From the NCBI GenBank assembly GCA_022072445.1, contig JAJVHV010000003.1, forward strand, positions 259,204-323,203: a DNA stretch of 64,000 nucleotides, given 5' to 3'. Position 1 is the first letter of the stretch; each line of letters begins with the position of its first letter. The notes beneath the pieces were generated by a model. It did no database searches and was not told the origin of the DNA. It saw only the letters and a list, made by a program, of their open reading frames with translations. The stretch comes from Phycisphaerae bacterium (GTDB lineage: Bacteria; Planctomycetota; Phycisphaerae; UBA1845; Fen-1342). The translations under genes were made by a program, and so were the position numbers. This document shows, piece by piece, positions 9,400 through 17,613 of this stretch.

Positions 9400-9629
9400 T
9401 CGTGGTCCTCCGCCGGCGGCACGATCCGGGGTCGCACTCGAATTCGCGGCGAGCGCTGAGTAAATTCTTGCAGGTTCGGCGGTTGCTGTCAAAGCGGCGG
9501 CCGAGCGGTCTGATAATGACGGTGCGTACCGTTTCACAAGATCATAGCGCTGTGCGCGGCGGAAATGCCATTAAGATGGTCGGCCCGCGGCGGGATTGGG
9601 CCGCGGAATTCAGACACAGGCAGGAGGCA

Positions 9630-10379
9630 ATGGCCGGACATTCACACTGGGCGCGAATCAAACGTGCCAAAGCGGCGGTCGACGCCCGACGGGGCAAGGT
9701 GTGGACCAAGCTGGCGCGGGCCATCATCGTCGCGGCCAAGGCCGGCGGCGCGGACCCGGATTCGAATCTTGCCCTGCGCTACGCGATCGACGCGGCCAAG
9801 GAGGCCAACATGCCGCGCGACACGATCGAGCGCGCCGTCAAGAAGGGGTCGGGCGAGCTCGGCTCCGAGTCGTTTGAGGAGCTGCTCTTCGAAGGCTACG
9901 GACCGGGCGGCGTCGCCATCATGTGCCAGACGCTCACCGACAACCGCAATCGCACCGCGCCGGAGATCAAGAAGATCTTTGAGTTGAACGGCGGCAACCT
10001 GGGCGCCAGCAACTGCGTCTCGTGGATGTTCAGCAAGCGCGGCGTCATCATCGTGCCGAAGGCCGCCGCGGGCGAGGAAGCGCTGACCGACATCGCCATC
10101 GCCAGCGGCGCGGACGACTTGCGCGCCGCCGGCGACGCTTTTGAAATCACGTGCGACCCGGGCACGTTTGAGGAGCTGCGGGCCGCGTTCGCCGCCGCGG
10201 GCGTCTCGCCGGAGAGCGCTGGCGTGTCGATGGTCGCGTCGAGCGTGGTGACGCTGAGCGGTGCGCAGGCTCAGGCGGCGATGAAGCTGATCGAGGCGCT
10301 CGAGGAGCACGACGACGTTCAGGAGGTGTACAGCAATCTGGACGTTTCGGCCGAGGACCTGGAGCGGATGTCGGGTTGA
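9630..10379 (+). CDS. YebC/PmpR-family (TACO1-like) protein
   Basis: Full-length member of the YebC family (249 aa), which has been linked to transcriptional regulation and to translation at difficult motifs. The diagnostic start MAGHSHWARIKRAKAAVDA and the GPGGVAIMCQTLTDNRNRT segment are intact. The ATG at 9630 follows AGGAGG (9622-9627) at unusually short spacing. The frame extending back to 9402 is not supported. It is transcribed divergently from tatA, and cysK follows on the same strand. Confidence 0.92.
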   Translation: MAGHSHWARIKRAKAAVDARRGKVWTKLARAIIVAAKAGGADPDSNLALRYAIDAAKEANMPRDTIERAVKKGSGELGSESFEELLFEGYGPGGVAIMCQTLTDNRNRTAPEIKKIFELNGGNLGASNCVSWMFSKRGVIIVPKAAAGEEALTDIAIASGADDLRAAGDAFEITCDPGTFEELRAAFAAAGVSPESAGVSMVASSVVTLSGAQAQAAMKLIEALEEHDDVQEVYSNLDVSAEDLERMSG

Positions 10380-10544
10380 GGACGTGCCGGGCCGGTTGGG
10401 GCGGTGTCGGGTGTCGGGCTGCCCGCGAACGATATAGAATAGGACGCGTGCAGGCATCTCTGACTCAGGGCCGAAACCCTGCGCCGCCCTCGAATCATGG
10501 GCGGGCTGGCAAGAGTCGGCGTGCGGCGACATCAGGAGCGAAAC

Positions 10545-11492
10545 ATGGGCCGACTGTACAACGACATCACGGAAACCGTCGGGAATACGCCGCTGGTGCG
10601 CATCAATCGCGTCATCAAGAGCGCGGCGCGGGTCTACGCCAAGCTGGAGTTCTTCAACCCGCTCGCGAGCGTGAAGGACCGGATCGGCGTGTCGATGATC
10701 GAAGCGGGCGTCGCCAGCGGGCGGATCAAGCCCGACACGCACATCATCGAGCCGACGTCGGGCAACACCGGCATCGCATTGGCGTTCGTCTGCGCGGCCA
10801 AGGGCCTGCGGCTGACGCTCACCATGCCGGAGAGCATGAGCCTCGAACGCCGTGCCGTTCTCCGGCAGCTCGGCGCGGACATCGCGCTGACGCCGGCGAC
10901 GGAGGGCATGCGCGGTGCGATCAAGAAGGCCGAGGAGCTCGCGGCCGCCACGCCGAATTCGTTCATGCCGCAGCAGTTCCGGAACCCGGCCAACCCCGCG
11001 GTGCATCGCGAGACCACCGCCGAGGAAATCTGGCGCGACACCGACGGGCAGGCGGACATCCTGGTGTCGGGTATCGGGACGGGTGGGACGATCACGGGCG
11101 TGGGCGAGGCGATCAAGAAGCGCAAGCCGTCGTTCCGCTGCGTGGCGGTCGAGCCGGTTCATTCGCCGGTGCTGACGCAGACGCGTGCCGGTCAGCCGCT
11201 GCAGCCGGGTCCGCACAAGATCCAGGGCATCGGCGCGGGTTTTGTGCCCGAGGTGCTCAACATGGACGTGATCGACGAGGTCATTCAGGTCAGCAACGAT
11301 GATTCGTTCGCGTGGGCGCGGCGGACGAGCCGCGAGGAAGGGCTGCTGGTGGGCATCAGCTCCGGCGCCGCGATGTGCGCGGCGAATCAGGTAGCGACGC
11401 GTCCGGAGAGTGCCGGCAAGCTCATCGTGGTGATCATCCCGTCGTTCGGCGAGCGCTATCTTTCGACGGCGCTGTTCGAGAATCCGGCCTAG
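10545..11492 (+). CDS. cysK: cysteine synthase (O-acetylserine sulfhydrylase)
   Basis: PLP enzyme making cysteine from O-acetylserine and sulfide. The PLP lysine is K44 in [11 protein letters not shown]; the substrate loop TSGNTG and the phosphate-binding glycine loop ([11 protein letters not shown]) are present, and 315 aa is typical. The ATG at 10545 has AGGAG upstream. The C-terminus lacks a CBS domain, so CysK is favoured over cystathionine beta-synthase. The sulfate adenylyltransferase gene at 23.8-25.0 kb could feed the same pathway. Confidence 0.93.
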   Translation: MGRLYNDITETVGNTPLVRINRVIKSAARVYAKLEFFNPLASVKDRIGVSMIEAGVASGRIKPDTHIIEPTSGNTGIALAFVCAAKGLRLTLTMPESMSLERRAVLRQLGADIALTPATEGMRGAIKKAEELAAATPNSFMPQQFRNPANPAVHRETTAEEIWRDTDGQADILVSGIGTGGTITGVGEAIKKRKPSFRCVAVEPVHSPVLTQTRAGQPLQPGPHKIQGIGAGFVPEVLNMDVIDEVIQVSNDDSFAWARRTSREEGLLVGISSGAAMCAANQVATRPESAGKLIVVIIPSFGERYLSTALFENPA

Positions 11493-11571
11493 GGCGCCGC
11501 TCAGGCCGCGGCCTGCGGTCCGGCGGGGCTAACGTCGTCGCCTATTGCGTGTCTGTGAGCGAGGCCACAGA

Positions 11572-12657
11572 ATGGCGAGACTGATGAACTGTGATTCGAC
11601 GGGCATGCCACGAGCGCAGGCGGAAGGTGTCCGGGTGCGTCCGGCCGTCTCGGGCGACGCATCCGTCCGCGAGGTCGGCTGGTACGCGACCCTGAAGTTC
11701 GAAGTGGCGCGCTGGTTCCTGCTTGGCCTGGCGCGGCTGCTCGGGCTGCGGGGGCTCTACCTTTTCGGACGGTTCTTCGGCTCGGTCGAATACGCGATCA
11801 ACTTCCGCCGCCGGCAGCGCTACATGCAGTCGCTGCAGCGCGTCTTTCCCGAGGGGATCAGCGTGGCGCGGCAGAAGCGGATTACGCGCGGCTACTTCGC
11901 GCGGACGCGCTGCGACAAGATCTTCTACCTGATCTGCGACCGCCTGCCGCGCGAGAAGGTCATGCGGCGCGTGCGGTTCCACGGGCGGCAGTACCTGGAC
12001 GATGCCCTGGCGCGGCAGCGCGGCGTCTACGTCATGCTCTCGCACAACGGGTCGCATCACGTCGCCGGCTTGCTCATGGCGCTGCTGGGTTACAAGGTCG
12101 CCGGCATCCGCGACCGGAACGAAGGCGCCATCCGTCAGTACGTGCAGCAGAAATACGCCGAGACGTTTCCGGAGTTTGCGGCGGTCAAGGTGCTGTTCGC
12201 CGACGCGTTTCCGCGCGAAATCTTCCGCTGCTTTCAGGAGAATCGCGTGCTCGGCAGCGCCCTGGACGTGGGCCGCATCCGCGGAATGGCGCTCAAGACG
12301 TGTGGGGTGCAGTTCTTCGGACAGCGGCGCGAGTTTCTGACGGGCACCCTCCAGATCGCGCTGCGCTGCCGCGCTGCGATCGTGCAAGGCTTCGTGGTTT
12401 CGCGGCCGAATTTCTATTTTCGGCTGATCGTCAAACCGCCGCTGCTGGTGCCCGACGACGACCGCGCCTACGAGACCGACGAATGCGTCGCGGAGCTGAT
12501 GCAGCGCTACGCCGACGGAATCGAGGCGCACATCAAGGAGTATCCAGACCATCTGAGCCGGCTGATTTCGGACGGCCCGGACGAAACGGACCTGGATATC
12601 TCGCCGTCGGAACGCCGTGCCGCGCTGCTTCCGGGCGGGACGGGCGCGGGGACGTGA
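11572..12657 (+). CDS. LpxL/HtrB-like lysophospholipid acyltransferase
   Basis: Membrane-associated acyltransferase of about 361 aa, related to the lipid A late acyltransferases. It has a hydrophobic segment near residues 45-65 (WFLLGLARLLGLRGLYLF). The family catalytic box is normally H-x4-D/E. Here the aligned stretch reads LSHNGSHHVAG, giving H-x4-H, so the acidic partner appears to be replaced. The later region KYAETFPEF...LGSALDVGRIRGM fits the acyl-acceptor half of the fold. I place the start at the ATG at 11572 with GAGG upstream. It precedes the dehydratase-ACP-ketosynthase genes on the same strand and could transfer their acyl product to a lipid. Confidence 0.75.
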   Translation: MARLMNCDSTGMPRAQAEGVRVRPAVSGDASVREVGWYATLKFEVARWFLLGLARLLGLRGLYLFGRFFGSVEYAINFRRRQRYMQSLQRVFPEGISVARQKRITRGYFARTRCDKIFYLICDRLPREKVMRRVRFHGRQYLDDALARQRGVYVMLSHNGSHHVAGLLMALLGYKVAGIRDRNEGAIRQYVQQKYAETFPEFAAVKVLFADAFPREIFRCFQENRVLGSALDVGRIRGMALKTCGVQFFGQRREFLTGTLQIALRCRAAIVQGFVVSRPNFYFRLIVKPPLLVPDDDRAYETDECVAELMQRYADGIEAHIKEYPDHLSRLISDGPDETDLDISPSERRAALLPGGTGAGT

Positions 12658-12838
12658 CGCCGCCGCTCTGGCCAAGTGGGCGGCGTGGCGCTAAGATATC
12701 GGGCTTGGCGCGGGTCGGCGGCAGCGGTTCGCCGGGCGCGCCGGTCGTCCGGCCCGGCCATAGCGGCGCTGTCGCGCGGCGAACAACGTGGCGGCGGGCG
12801 GCGGTGCGTCGGGAGCGAGAACTGACGGGGCCTGGAGC

Positions 12839-13324
12839 GTGAAGTTTCTGCTGCTCGATCGCATTGTCGAGCTGGAAAGCCGCCGGAGGATCGTGGCCTG
12901 CAAGGCGCTGTCGCTCTCGGAGGAGTACCTGGCGGATCATTTTCCGCGCTTTCCGGTGCTGCCGGGCGTGTTCATGCTGGAGGCGATGGTTCAGGCGTCG
13001 GCGTGGCTGGTTCACGCGAGCGAGGATTTTGCACACGCGCTGGTGTGTCTGAAGGAGGCGCGGAACGTCACGTTCAAGAGTTTCGTGACGCCCGGGCACG
13101 TGCTGACGGTCGAGTCGGATTGCAAGGAGCTGGGCCGGGAGACGAGTTTGTTTGCCGCGCGGGTTCACGTGGAAGAGCGCGAGATGGTCAAGGCGAACCT
13201 GGTGCTGAGTCACATCAATCTGGCGGATCGGAACCCCGCGCTGTCGCCGACGGACGAGCGGCTGCGTGCCGAGCACCGGGCTCGATACGGGTTGCTGCGC
13301 GGCGCGGCTGCGTCGGCGAGCTAA
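12839..13324 (+). CDS. FabZ-like 3-hydroxyacyl-ACP dehydratase (first copy)
   Basis: Single hotdog-fold protein of 161 aa. The active-site helix HFPRFPVLPGVFMLEAMVQ keeps the catalytic His and Glu of FabZ, so dehydration of a 3-hydroxyacyl-ACP is expected. I start it at the GTG at 12839 with TGGAG just upstream; the frame running back to 12788 adds a low-complexity leader. It is the first of two dehydratase-like genes flanking the ACP gene. No ketoreductase or enoyl reductase occurs in the cluster. Confidence 0.85.
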   Translation: MKFLLLDRIVELESRRRIVACKALSLSEEYLADHFPRFPVLPGVFMLEAMVQASAWLVHASEDFAHALVCLKEARNVTFKSFVTPGHVLTVESDCKELGRETSLFAARVHVEEREMVKANLVLSHINLADRNPALSPTDERLRAEHRARYGLLRGAAASAS

Positions 13325-13369
13325 GGCGACGGGCCGGGCCGGTCGGCCGCGATTGGAGGATGGCGAGCG

Positions 13370-13768
13370 ATGCCAACGATGTCCAAGGATGAGATCTTCG
13401 CGAAGGTGAAGCGCACGCTGGTGGACGCGCTGAGCGTCGACGACGACGAAGTGACGGAAAGTGCGACGCTGACGGGCGACCTCGGGGCCGAGTCGATCGA
13501 CTTTCTCGACATCGTTTTCCGGCTCGAGAAGACGTTCGGCATCAAGATCCCGCAGGACGAACTGATTCCGCGCGACATCTTGAGCAACCCGGAATTTGTC
13601 ACCAACAGCAAGATGAACGCCGACGGGCTGCGGAAGCTCCAGCAGACGATGCCGCACGCCGACCTGGCGGCCTTCGCGCAAGACCCGGACATCAACAAGA
13701 TCTCGGACATCTTCACCGTCGGCACGATCGTGAAGTTCGTCGAATCGAAGCTGAAAATGGCAGGCTGA
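13370..13768 (+). CDS. acyl carrier protein, unusually long (132 aa)
   Basis: Carries the phosphopantetheine site at S42 in GAESIDFLDIVFRLE, a normal ACP helix II start. Ordinary ACPs have about 75-90 residues; this one has 132. The extra residues lie between the helix II-III region and the last helix (IFTVGTIVKFVESKL). They contain a segment with LSNPEFVTNSKMN and LQQTMPHADLAAFAQ that I do not recognise. The ATG at 13370 has GGAGGA at 13355-13360. It lies between two dehydratase genes and just upstream of the ketosynthase pair, so it is the likely dedicated carrier of this pathway. Confidence 0.88.
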   Translation: MPTMSKDEIFAKVKRTLVDALSVDDDEVTESATLTGDLGAESIDFLDIVFRLEKTFGIKIPQDELIPRDILSNPEFVTNSKMNADGLRKLQQTMPHADLAAFAQDPDINKISDIFTVGTIVKFVESKLKMAG

Positions 13769-13775
13769 CCCGACC

Positions 13776-14261
13776 GTGCGCTGGTTCTGGATCGATCGCT
13801 TCGAGCAGTTCGAGTCGGGCCGGCGGGCCGTCGCCGTCAAATCGGTCACGCTCGCCGAGGAGCATCTGCACGATCACTTCCCCGGATTTCCCGTCATGCC
13901 CGCCTCGCTGCTGATCGAGGGCATGGCGCAGACCGCCGGCATTCTGGTGGGGGAAGCGCGGCAATTTGCCGAAAAGGTCATCCTTGCCAAGATCAAACGC
14001 GCCGTCTTCCACTCCCTCGTCCGCCCCGGTCAGCAGGTCCGCTACGAAGCGCTGCTCGAACAGCTCAGCGACGGCGCCGCGGCGACCAGCGGCCGGATCA
14101 CGCGCGGCGACGAGCTGGTGGGCGAGGTCGACATCGTCTTCTCGCACATCGATCAGAACATGGCGGGACTGAACTTTCCGCGCGAGAACTTCGTCTTCAA
14201 CCAGGAATTCATGACGATGTTCGAGGTCTTCCGCGGCCAGGAAGAGGCGGTGCGGCTGTGA
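13776..14261 (+). CDS. FabZ/FabA-like dehydratase (second copy)
   Basis: Second hotdog protein, 161 aa. The active-site segment HFPGFPVMPASLLIEGMAQ keeps His and Glu, but the usual Pro-Gly is Pro-Ala. It may prefer a different chain length, or act as a thioesterase or structural partner. The GTG start at 13776 lies 7 bp after the ACP stop. Its TGA overlaps the GTG of the next gene (GTGA, 14258-14261), which indicates translational coupling to the ketosynthase-like gene. Confidence 0.83.
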   Translation: MRWFWIDRFEQFESGRRAVAVKSVTLAEEHLHDHFPGFPVMPASLLIEGMAQTAGILVGEARQFAEKVILAKIKRAVFHSLVRPGQQVRYEALLEQLSDGAAATSGRITRGDELVGEVDIVFSHIDQNMAGLNFPRENFVFNQEFMTMFEVFRGQEEAVRL

Positions 14262-15598
14262 GCGCGCGTCGCGTCGCTATCACCGGACTCGGCCCCGTCA
14301 GCCCGCTGGGGGTCGGCGCCGCCGAATTCTGGAACGCGCTGCTCGACGGGCGCAACGCCGTCCGCGAACTCGCTTCATTCAACCCGGCGCGTTTCGAGTC
14401 GCGGGTCGGGGCCGAGATTGAGAGCTGCAACATTCAGGACGCGGTTCCCAAAGCGTATCGCAAGGCCGGCAAGATCATGGCCCGCGACATCGTGCTGGCC
14501 GTCGTCGCGGCACATAAGGCCGTCTCCGACGCCGGCCTGGTGACACGCTGTTTGCTCGAGCGCGGCGACCATCCGGGTCCGTGTAATCTCGACAGCGCGC
14601 GCTTCGGCGCCAACATCGGCGCCGGCCTGATCTGTGCCGACCTGCCCGAGCTGGCCGAAGCCCTGGCCAACGCCCGCGACGGCGAGCAGTTCAGCCTGGC
14701 GCGCTGGGGGGCCGAGGGCATGAACAACCTCACGCCGCTCTGGCTGCTGAAGTTTCTGCCGAACATGCTCGCATGCCACGTTACGATCGTGCATGACGCG
14801 CAAGGTCCCAGCAACACGATCACGTGCGGCGAAGCCTCCAGCCAGCTCGCGATCGGCGAGGCGTTCCGGACAATCCAGCGCGGCGTGGCCGACGTCTGCA
14901 TCTGTGGCGGCGCCGAGAGCAAGGCCAACCCCATGGCGCTGCTGCGGCAGTCGCTCGCCGGCAGGCTCAGCCGCCGCAACGACTCGCCGGCGACCGCCTG
15001 CCGGCCGTTCGGGCGCGAGCGCGACGGCACGGTGGTGAGCGAGGGCGGGGGCCTCGTGATCCTTGAAGAGCTGGAACACGCCCGGCGGCGCGGGGCGCGC
15101 ATCTATGCCGAGCTGGTCGGCTTCGGCGCCAGCAATGACGCGGCCCCGCCGGCGCAGCCGACGACGCCGCCGGCCGACGGGCGCGGGGTGTTGCTGGCAG
15201 CGCGGAAGGCGCTGCGCGACGCGCAGGTCGGCGCGGAGCAGCTCGACCTGGTGTCGGCGTTTGCGGCCGGCCTGCCGCAGCATGACGCGTCGGAGGCGGC
15301 GGCGACCCGCGCGCTGTTGGGTGGAAAGTACGGGCAGACGCCCGTGCTGGCGATCAAGGGCGGACTGGGGAACAACGGTGCCGGAAGCGGCGCGCTGGAC
15401 TTCATCGCGATGGTGCTGGCGACGGCCAACGGCACGCTCCCGCCGATGGTCAACGGCGAACTGGCCGATCCGGCGTTGGCGCCCAAGGTCGTCACGGGCA
15501 AGGCCGTGGACGCGAATATCGGCTGTGCGCTGGCGCTCTCATATGCCCTGGGCGGCGGGCAGAACGCGGCACTGGTCGTGCGGCGGCTGCGCGACTAG
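14258..15598 (+). CDS. ketosynthase-like protein without catalytic triad (KS-beta / chain-length-factor-like)
   Basis: FabF-fold protein of 446 aa (RRVAITGLGPVSPLG start, VVSEGGGLVILEELEHA body). The three catalytic positions are changed. The nucleophile segment reads NTITCGEASSQ, with Cys190 displaced from the canonical position. The first His (SAHGTGT in active enzymes) is F335 in SAFAAGL. The second His is N372 in GLGNNGAGSG. It is therefore unlikely to condense by itself. By analogy with chain-length factors of type II polyketide synthases, it would pair with the intact ketosynthase at 16267. It is coupled to the upstream dehydratase by a 4-nt overlap. Confidence 0.85.
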   Translation: MSARRVAITGLGPVSPLGVGAAEFWNALLDGRNAVRELASFNPARFESRVGAEIESCNIQDAVPKAYRKAGKIMARDIVLAVVAAHKAVSDAGLVTRCLLERGDHPGPCNLDSARFGANIGAGLICADLPELAEALANARDGEQFSLARWGAEGMNNLTPLWLLKFLPNMLACHVTIVHDAQGPSNTITCGEASSQLAIGEAFRTIQRGVADVCICGGAESKANPMALLRQSLAGRLSRRNDSPATACRPFGRERDGTVVSEGGGLVILEELEHARRRGARIYAELVGFGASNDAAPPAQPTTPPADGRGVLLAARKALRDAQVGAEQLDLVSAFAAGLPQHDASEAAATRALLGGKYGQTPVLAIKGGLGNNGAGSGALDFIAMVLATANGTLPPMVNGELADPALAPKVVTGKAVDANIGCALALSYALGGGQNAALVVRRLRD

Positions 15599-15604
15599 AG
15601 GCGA

Positions 15605-15740
15605 CCACAGAGGCACAGAGGCACAGAGAAGACCTCAAATGGAGTGTGATCGCGAGCAATTTTCCGAGCCGCGCGACCCGCTGACGCAAAGAAAAACCCA
15701 AGATGTTCTCCGTGTCTCTGTGGCTCTGTGCCTCTGTGGT
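15605..15740 (+). repeat. remnant GxxExxY cassette, first copy (internally deleted)
   Basis: An outer repeat of the CCACAGAGGCACAGAG type (15605-15630) is followed by an ATG at 15639 and about 18 codons (MECDREQFSEPRDPLT). Without the rest of the gene comes the inverted repeat CTCTGTGCCTCTGTGG (ending 15740). The codons parallel the N-terminus of the second copy at 15801 (MVDENEQSPEARDSLT). This is a deletion derivative of the same cassette. Confidence 0.7.
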
Positions 15741-15766
15741 TGCTCAGAACACCTGGGAGAAGGCGA

Positions 15767-15794
15767 CCACAGAGGCACCGAGGCTCAGAGAAGG
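15767..15794 (+). repeat. left flanking repeat of second GxxExxY cassette
   Basis: Starts CCACAGAGGCACCGAGGC and resembles the repeat at 15605-15630. It is the inverse of the CTCTGTG-rich tract at 16203-16240, so the second cassette is bracketed by imperfect inverted repeats. Confidence 0.65.
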
Positions 15795-15800
15795 ATTTGA

Positions 15801-16197
15801 ATGGTTGACGAGAACGAGCAATCTCCCGAAGCTCGCGATTCGCTGACGCATGCGGTGATCGGCGCTGCGATCGAAGTGCACAAGCACTTGGTCCGGGACT
15901 GCTCGAATCCGCGCACGAAGAATGCCTCTGCTTGGAGCTTCAAGTGCCTAGCCTCGCCTTCCGGCGCCAGGTCCCTTTGCCGGTAGTCTATAAGGGGCGC
16001 GACTCGACATCGGATATCGCATGGACGTAGTTATCGAGGGCTCGCTCATTGTTGAGCTTAAGACGGTGGAGAAACTGAACGACTTGCATCGCGCTCAGTT
16101 GCTGACATACATAAAACTCAGCTCGATACGCAAGGGCCTGTTGCTGAACTTCTGCCCCAGCTACCTTCGCGACGGAATCATCAATTTCGTGCTCTGA
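15801..16197 (+). pseudogene. GxxExxY-family gene broken by two frameshifts
   Basis: Three frames together give a full GxxExxY protein (TIGR04256 type, resembling PD-(D/E)XK nuclease folds). The first frame gives DSLTHAVIGAAIEVHKHLG. A one-base loss at about 15890 is followed in the second frame by GLLESAHEECLCLELQVP and LAFRRQVPLPVVYKG. A second indel at about 15994-16000 is followed in the third frame by RLDIGYRMDVVIEGSLIVEL, ending LRDGIINFVL with a TGA at 16195. The Y of the GxxExxY motif is H here. The family's function is not established. Confidence 0.8.
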
Positions 16198-16202
16198 ATG
16201 TG

Positions 16203-16240
16203 CTCTCTGTGTCTCTGTGTCTCTGTGCCGCTGCGGTCGC
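16203..16240 (+). repeat. right flanking repeat of second GxxExxY cassette
   Basis: CTCTGTGTCTCTGTG-rich tract, the inverse of the CACAGAG-type repeats at 15605-15630 and 15767-15794. It ends 26 bp before the ketosynthase start at 16267. Confidence 0.65.
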
Positions 16241-16266
16241 TTTCGGACGCCAAGTGAGGTAGTGCG

Positions 16267-17565
16267 ATGCGTAGACGAGTGGTCATCACGGGAATGGGCT
16301 GGGTCACCCCGCTCGGCGCCGACATCGACGCCGCCTGGAAGCGGCTTCTGGCCGGCGAGAGCGGCGTCGCGGCGACCACGATTTTCGACGCCCGCTCCTA
16401 TCCCACGAAGTTCTGCGCCGAGGTGAAGGGCTTCGATTTGAAGCAGTTCATCGGCGAGCGGATCGAGCAGCACCGCTCCGCGAGCCGCAACACGCGCTTC
16501 GCGCTGGCGGCGGCCGAAATGGCCTGGAAAAGTGCGGGCTTGAATGGCGCGACTGGCGTTCCGCCCGAGTTGGTGGGCGTCTACCTCGGCGGCGGCGAAG
16601 GGCCGATCGATTTTGACAACTTCACGGCCGCCGCGCTGGCGGGCTGGGACGCCGAAAAGCGCGAGTTGAACGCGATGCGCTGGGCGGAAGTGGCGTATGC
16701 GCGGATGAGCGCTGTGTGCGAGCTGGAGCAGGATCCGAATTGTGCCGCCGGCCACCTGGCCTATCGCTTCAACGCCCAGGGGCCGAATCTGAACACGCTG
16801 ACGGCCTGCGCCGCCAGCACGCAGGCCATCGGCGAGGCGACCGAGATCATCCGCCGCGGCGACGCCGACATCATGATTTCGGGCGGCGCGCACAGCATGA
16901 TTCACCCGCTGGGCGTGACCGGCTTCAACCGGCTGACCGCGCTCTCGACGCGGAACGACACGTGCCTGACGGCCTCGCGGCCCTTCGACCGCACGCGCGA
17001 CGGCTTCGTGCTGGGCGAAGGTTCGGGCATCCTGATCCTCGAGGAATACGAGTCGGCCCGGCGGCGCGGCGCGAAGATTCACTGCGAGGTGCTAGGCTAC
17101 GGCTCGACCGCCGACGCGTTCCGCGTGACCGACATTCACGAAGAGGGGCGCGGCGCGATCGCGGCGATGCGGGCGGCGCTGCACGACGCCCGCGTGAAGC
17201 CCGCCGAGATCGACTACATCAGCGCCCACGGCACCGGAACCGAGGAAAACGACAAGCTCGAGACGCTGGCCATCCGCAACGTTTTCGGCGACGCGGCCCG
17301 CAAGGTGCCGGTCAGCAGCATCAAGAGCATGATGGGGCACCTGGTCGCCGCGGCCGGCGCCGTCGAGCTGATCACCTGCGTGCTGGCGATCCGCGACGGT
17401 GCGCTGCCGCCGACCATCAACTACCAGAATCCCGATCCTAACTGCGATCTGGACTACGTCCCCAATCAGGCCCGCCGCGCGGCCGTCCGCACGGCGCTGT
17501 CCAACAGCTTCGGCTTCGGCGGGCAGAACGACACGCTGGTGGTGCGACGACTCGAGTCGGCCTAG
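16267..17565 (+). CDS. beta-ketoacyl-ACP synthase II-type (KS-alpha)
   Basis: Complete condensing enzyme of 432 aa in the FabF family. The Cys-His-His triad is intact: C181 in LTACAAS, H321 in SAHGTGTEEND, and H358 in SMMGHLVAAAGA. It decarboxylates malonyl-ACP and extends the acyl chain on the ACP. GAGG lies 8-9 bases before the ATG at 16267. It is the natural partner of the triad-less homologue at 14258, from which it is separated by about 670 bp of decayed repeat cassette. The pair would otherwise be adjacent, as in KS-alpha/KS-beta systems. A housekeeping FabF is possible, but the neighbourhood argues for a specialised pathway. Confidence 0.92.
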   Translation: MRRRVVITGMGWVTPLGADIDAAWKRLLAGESGVAATTIFDARSYPTKFCAEVKGFDLKQFIGERIEQHRSASRNTRFALAAAEMAWKSAGLNGATGVPPELVGVYLGGGEGPIDFDNFTAAALAGWDAEKRELNAMRWAEVAYARMSAVCELEQDPNCAAGHLAYRFNAQGPNLNTLTACAASTQAIGEATEIIRRGDADIMISGGAHSMIHPLGVTGFNRLTALSTRNDTCLTASRPFDRTRDGFVLGEGSGILILEEYESARRRGAKIHCEVLGYGSTADAFRVTDIHEEGRGAIAAMRAALHDARVKPAEIDYISAHGTGTEENDKLETLAIRNVFGDAARKVPVSSIKSMMGHLVAAAGAVELITCVLAIRDGALPPTINYQNPDPNCDLDYVPNQARRAAVRTALSNSFGFGGQNDTLVVRRLESA

Positions 17566-17613
17566 ATTCCCCGCGCGGCCAGGCAGGGCCGCCCGGAGTA
17601 CGATCAGCGCGCC

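Noticed and set aside
15801-15986. Small intact gene of 61 codons
   Set aside because: Only the first 29 or so residues fit the GxxExxY family; the rest is out of frame, and the family sequence continues in two other frames to 16197.
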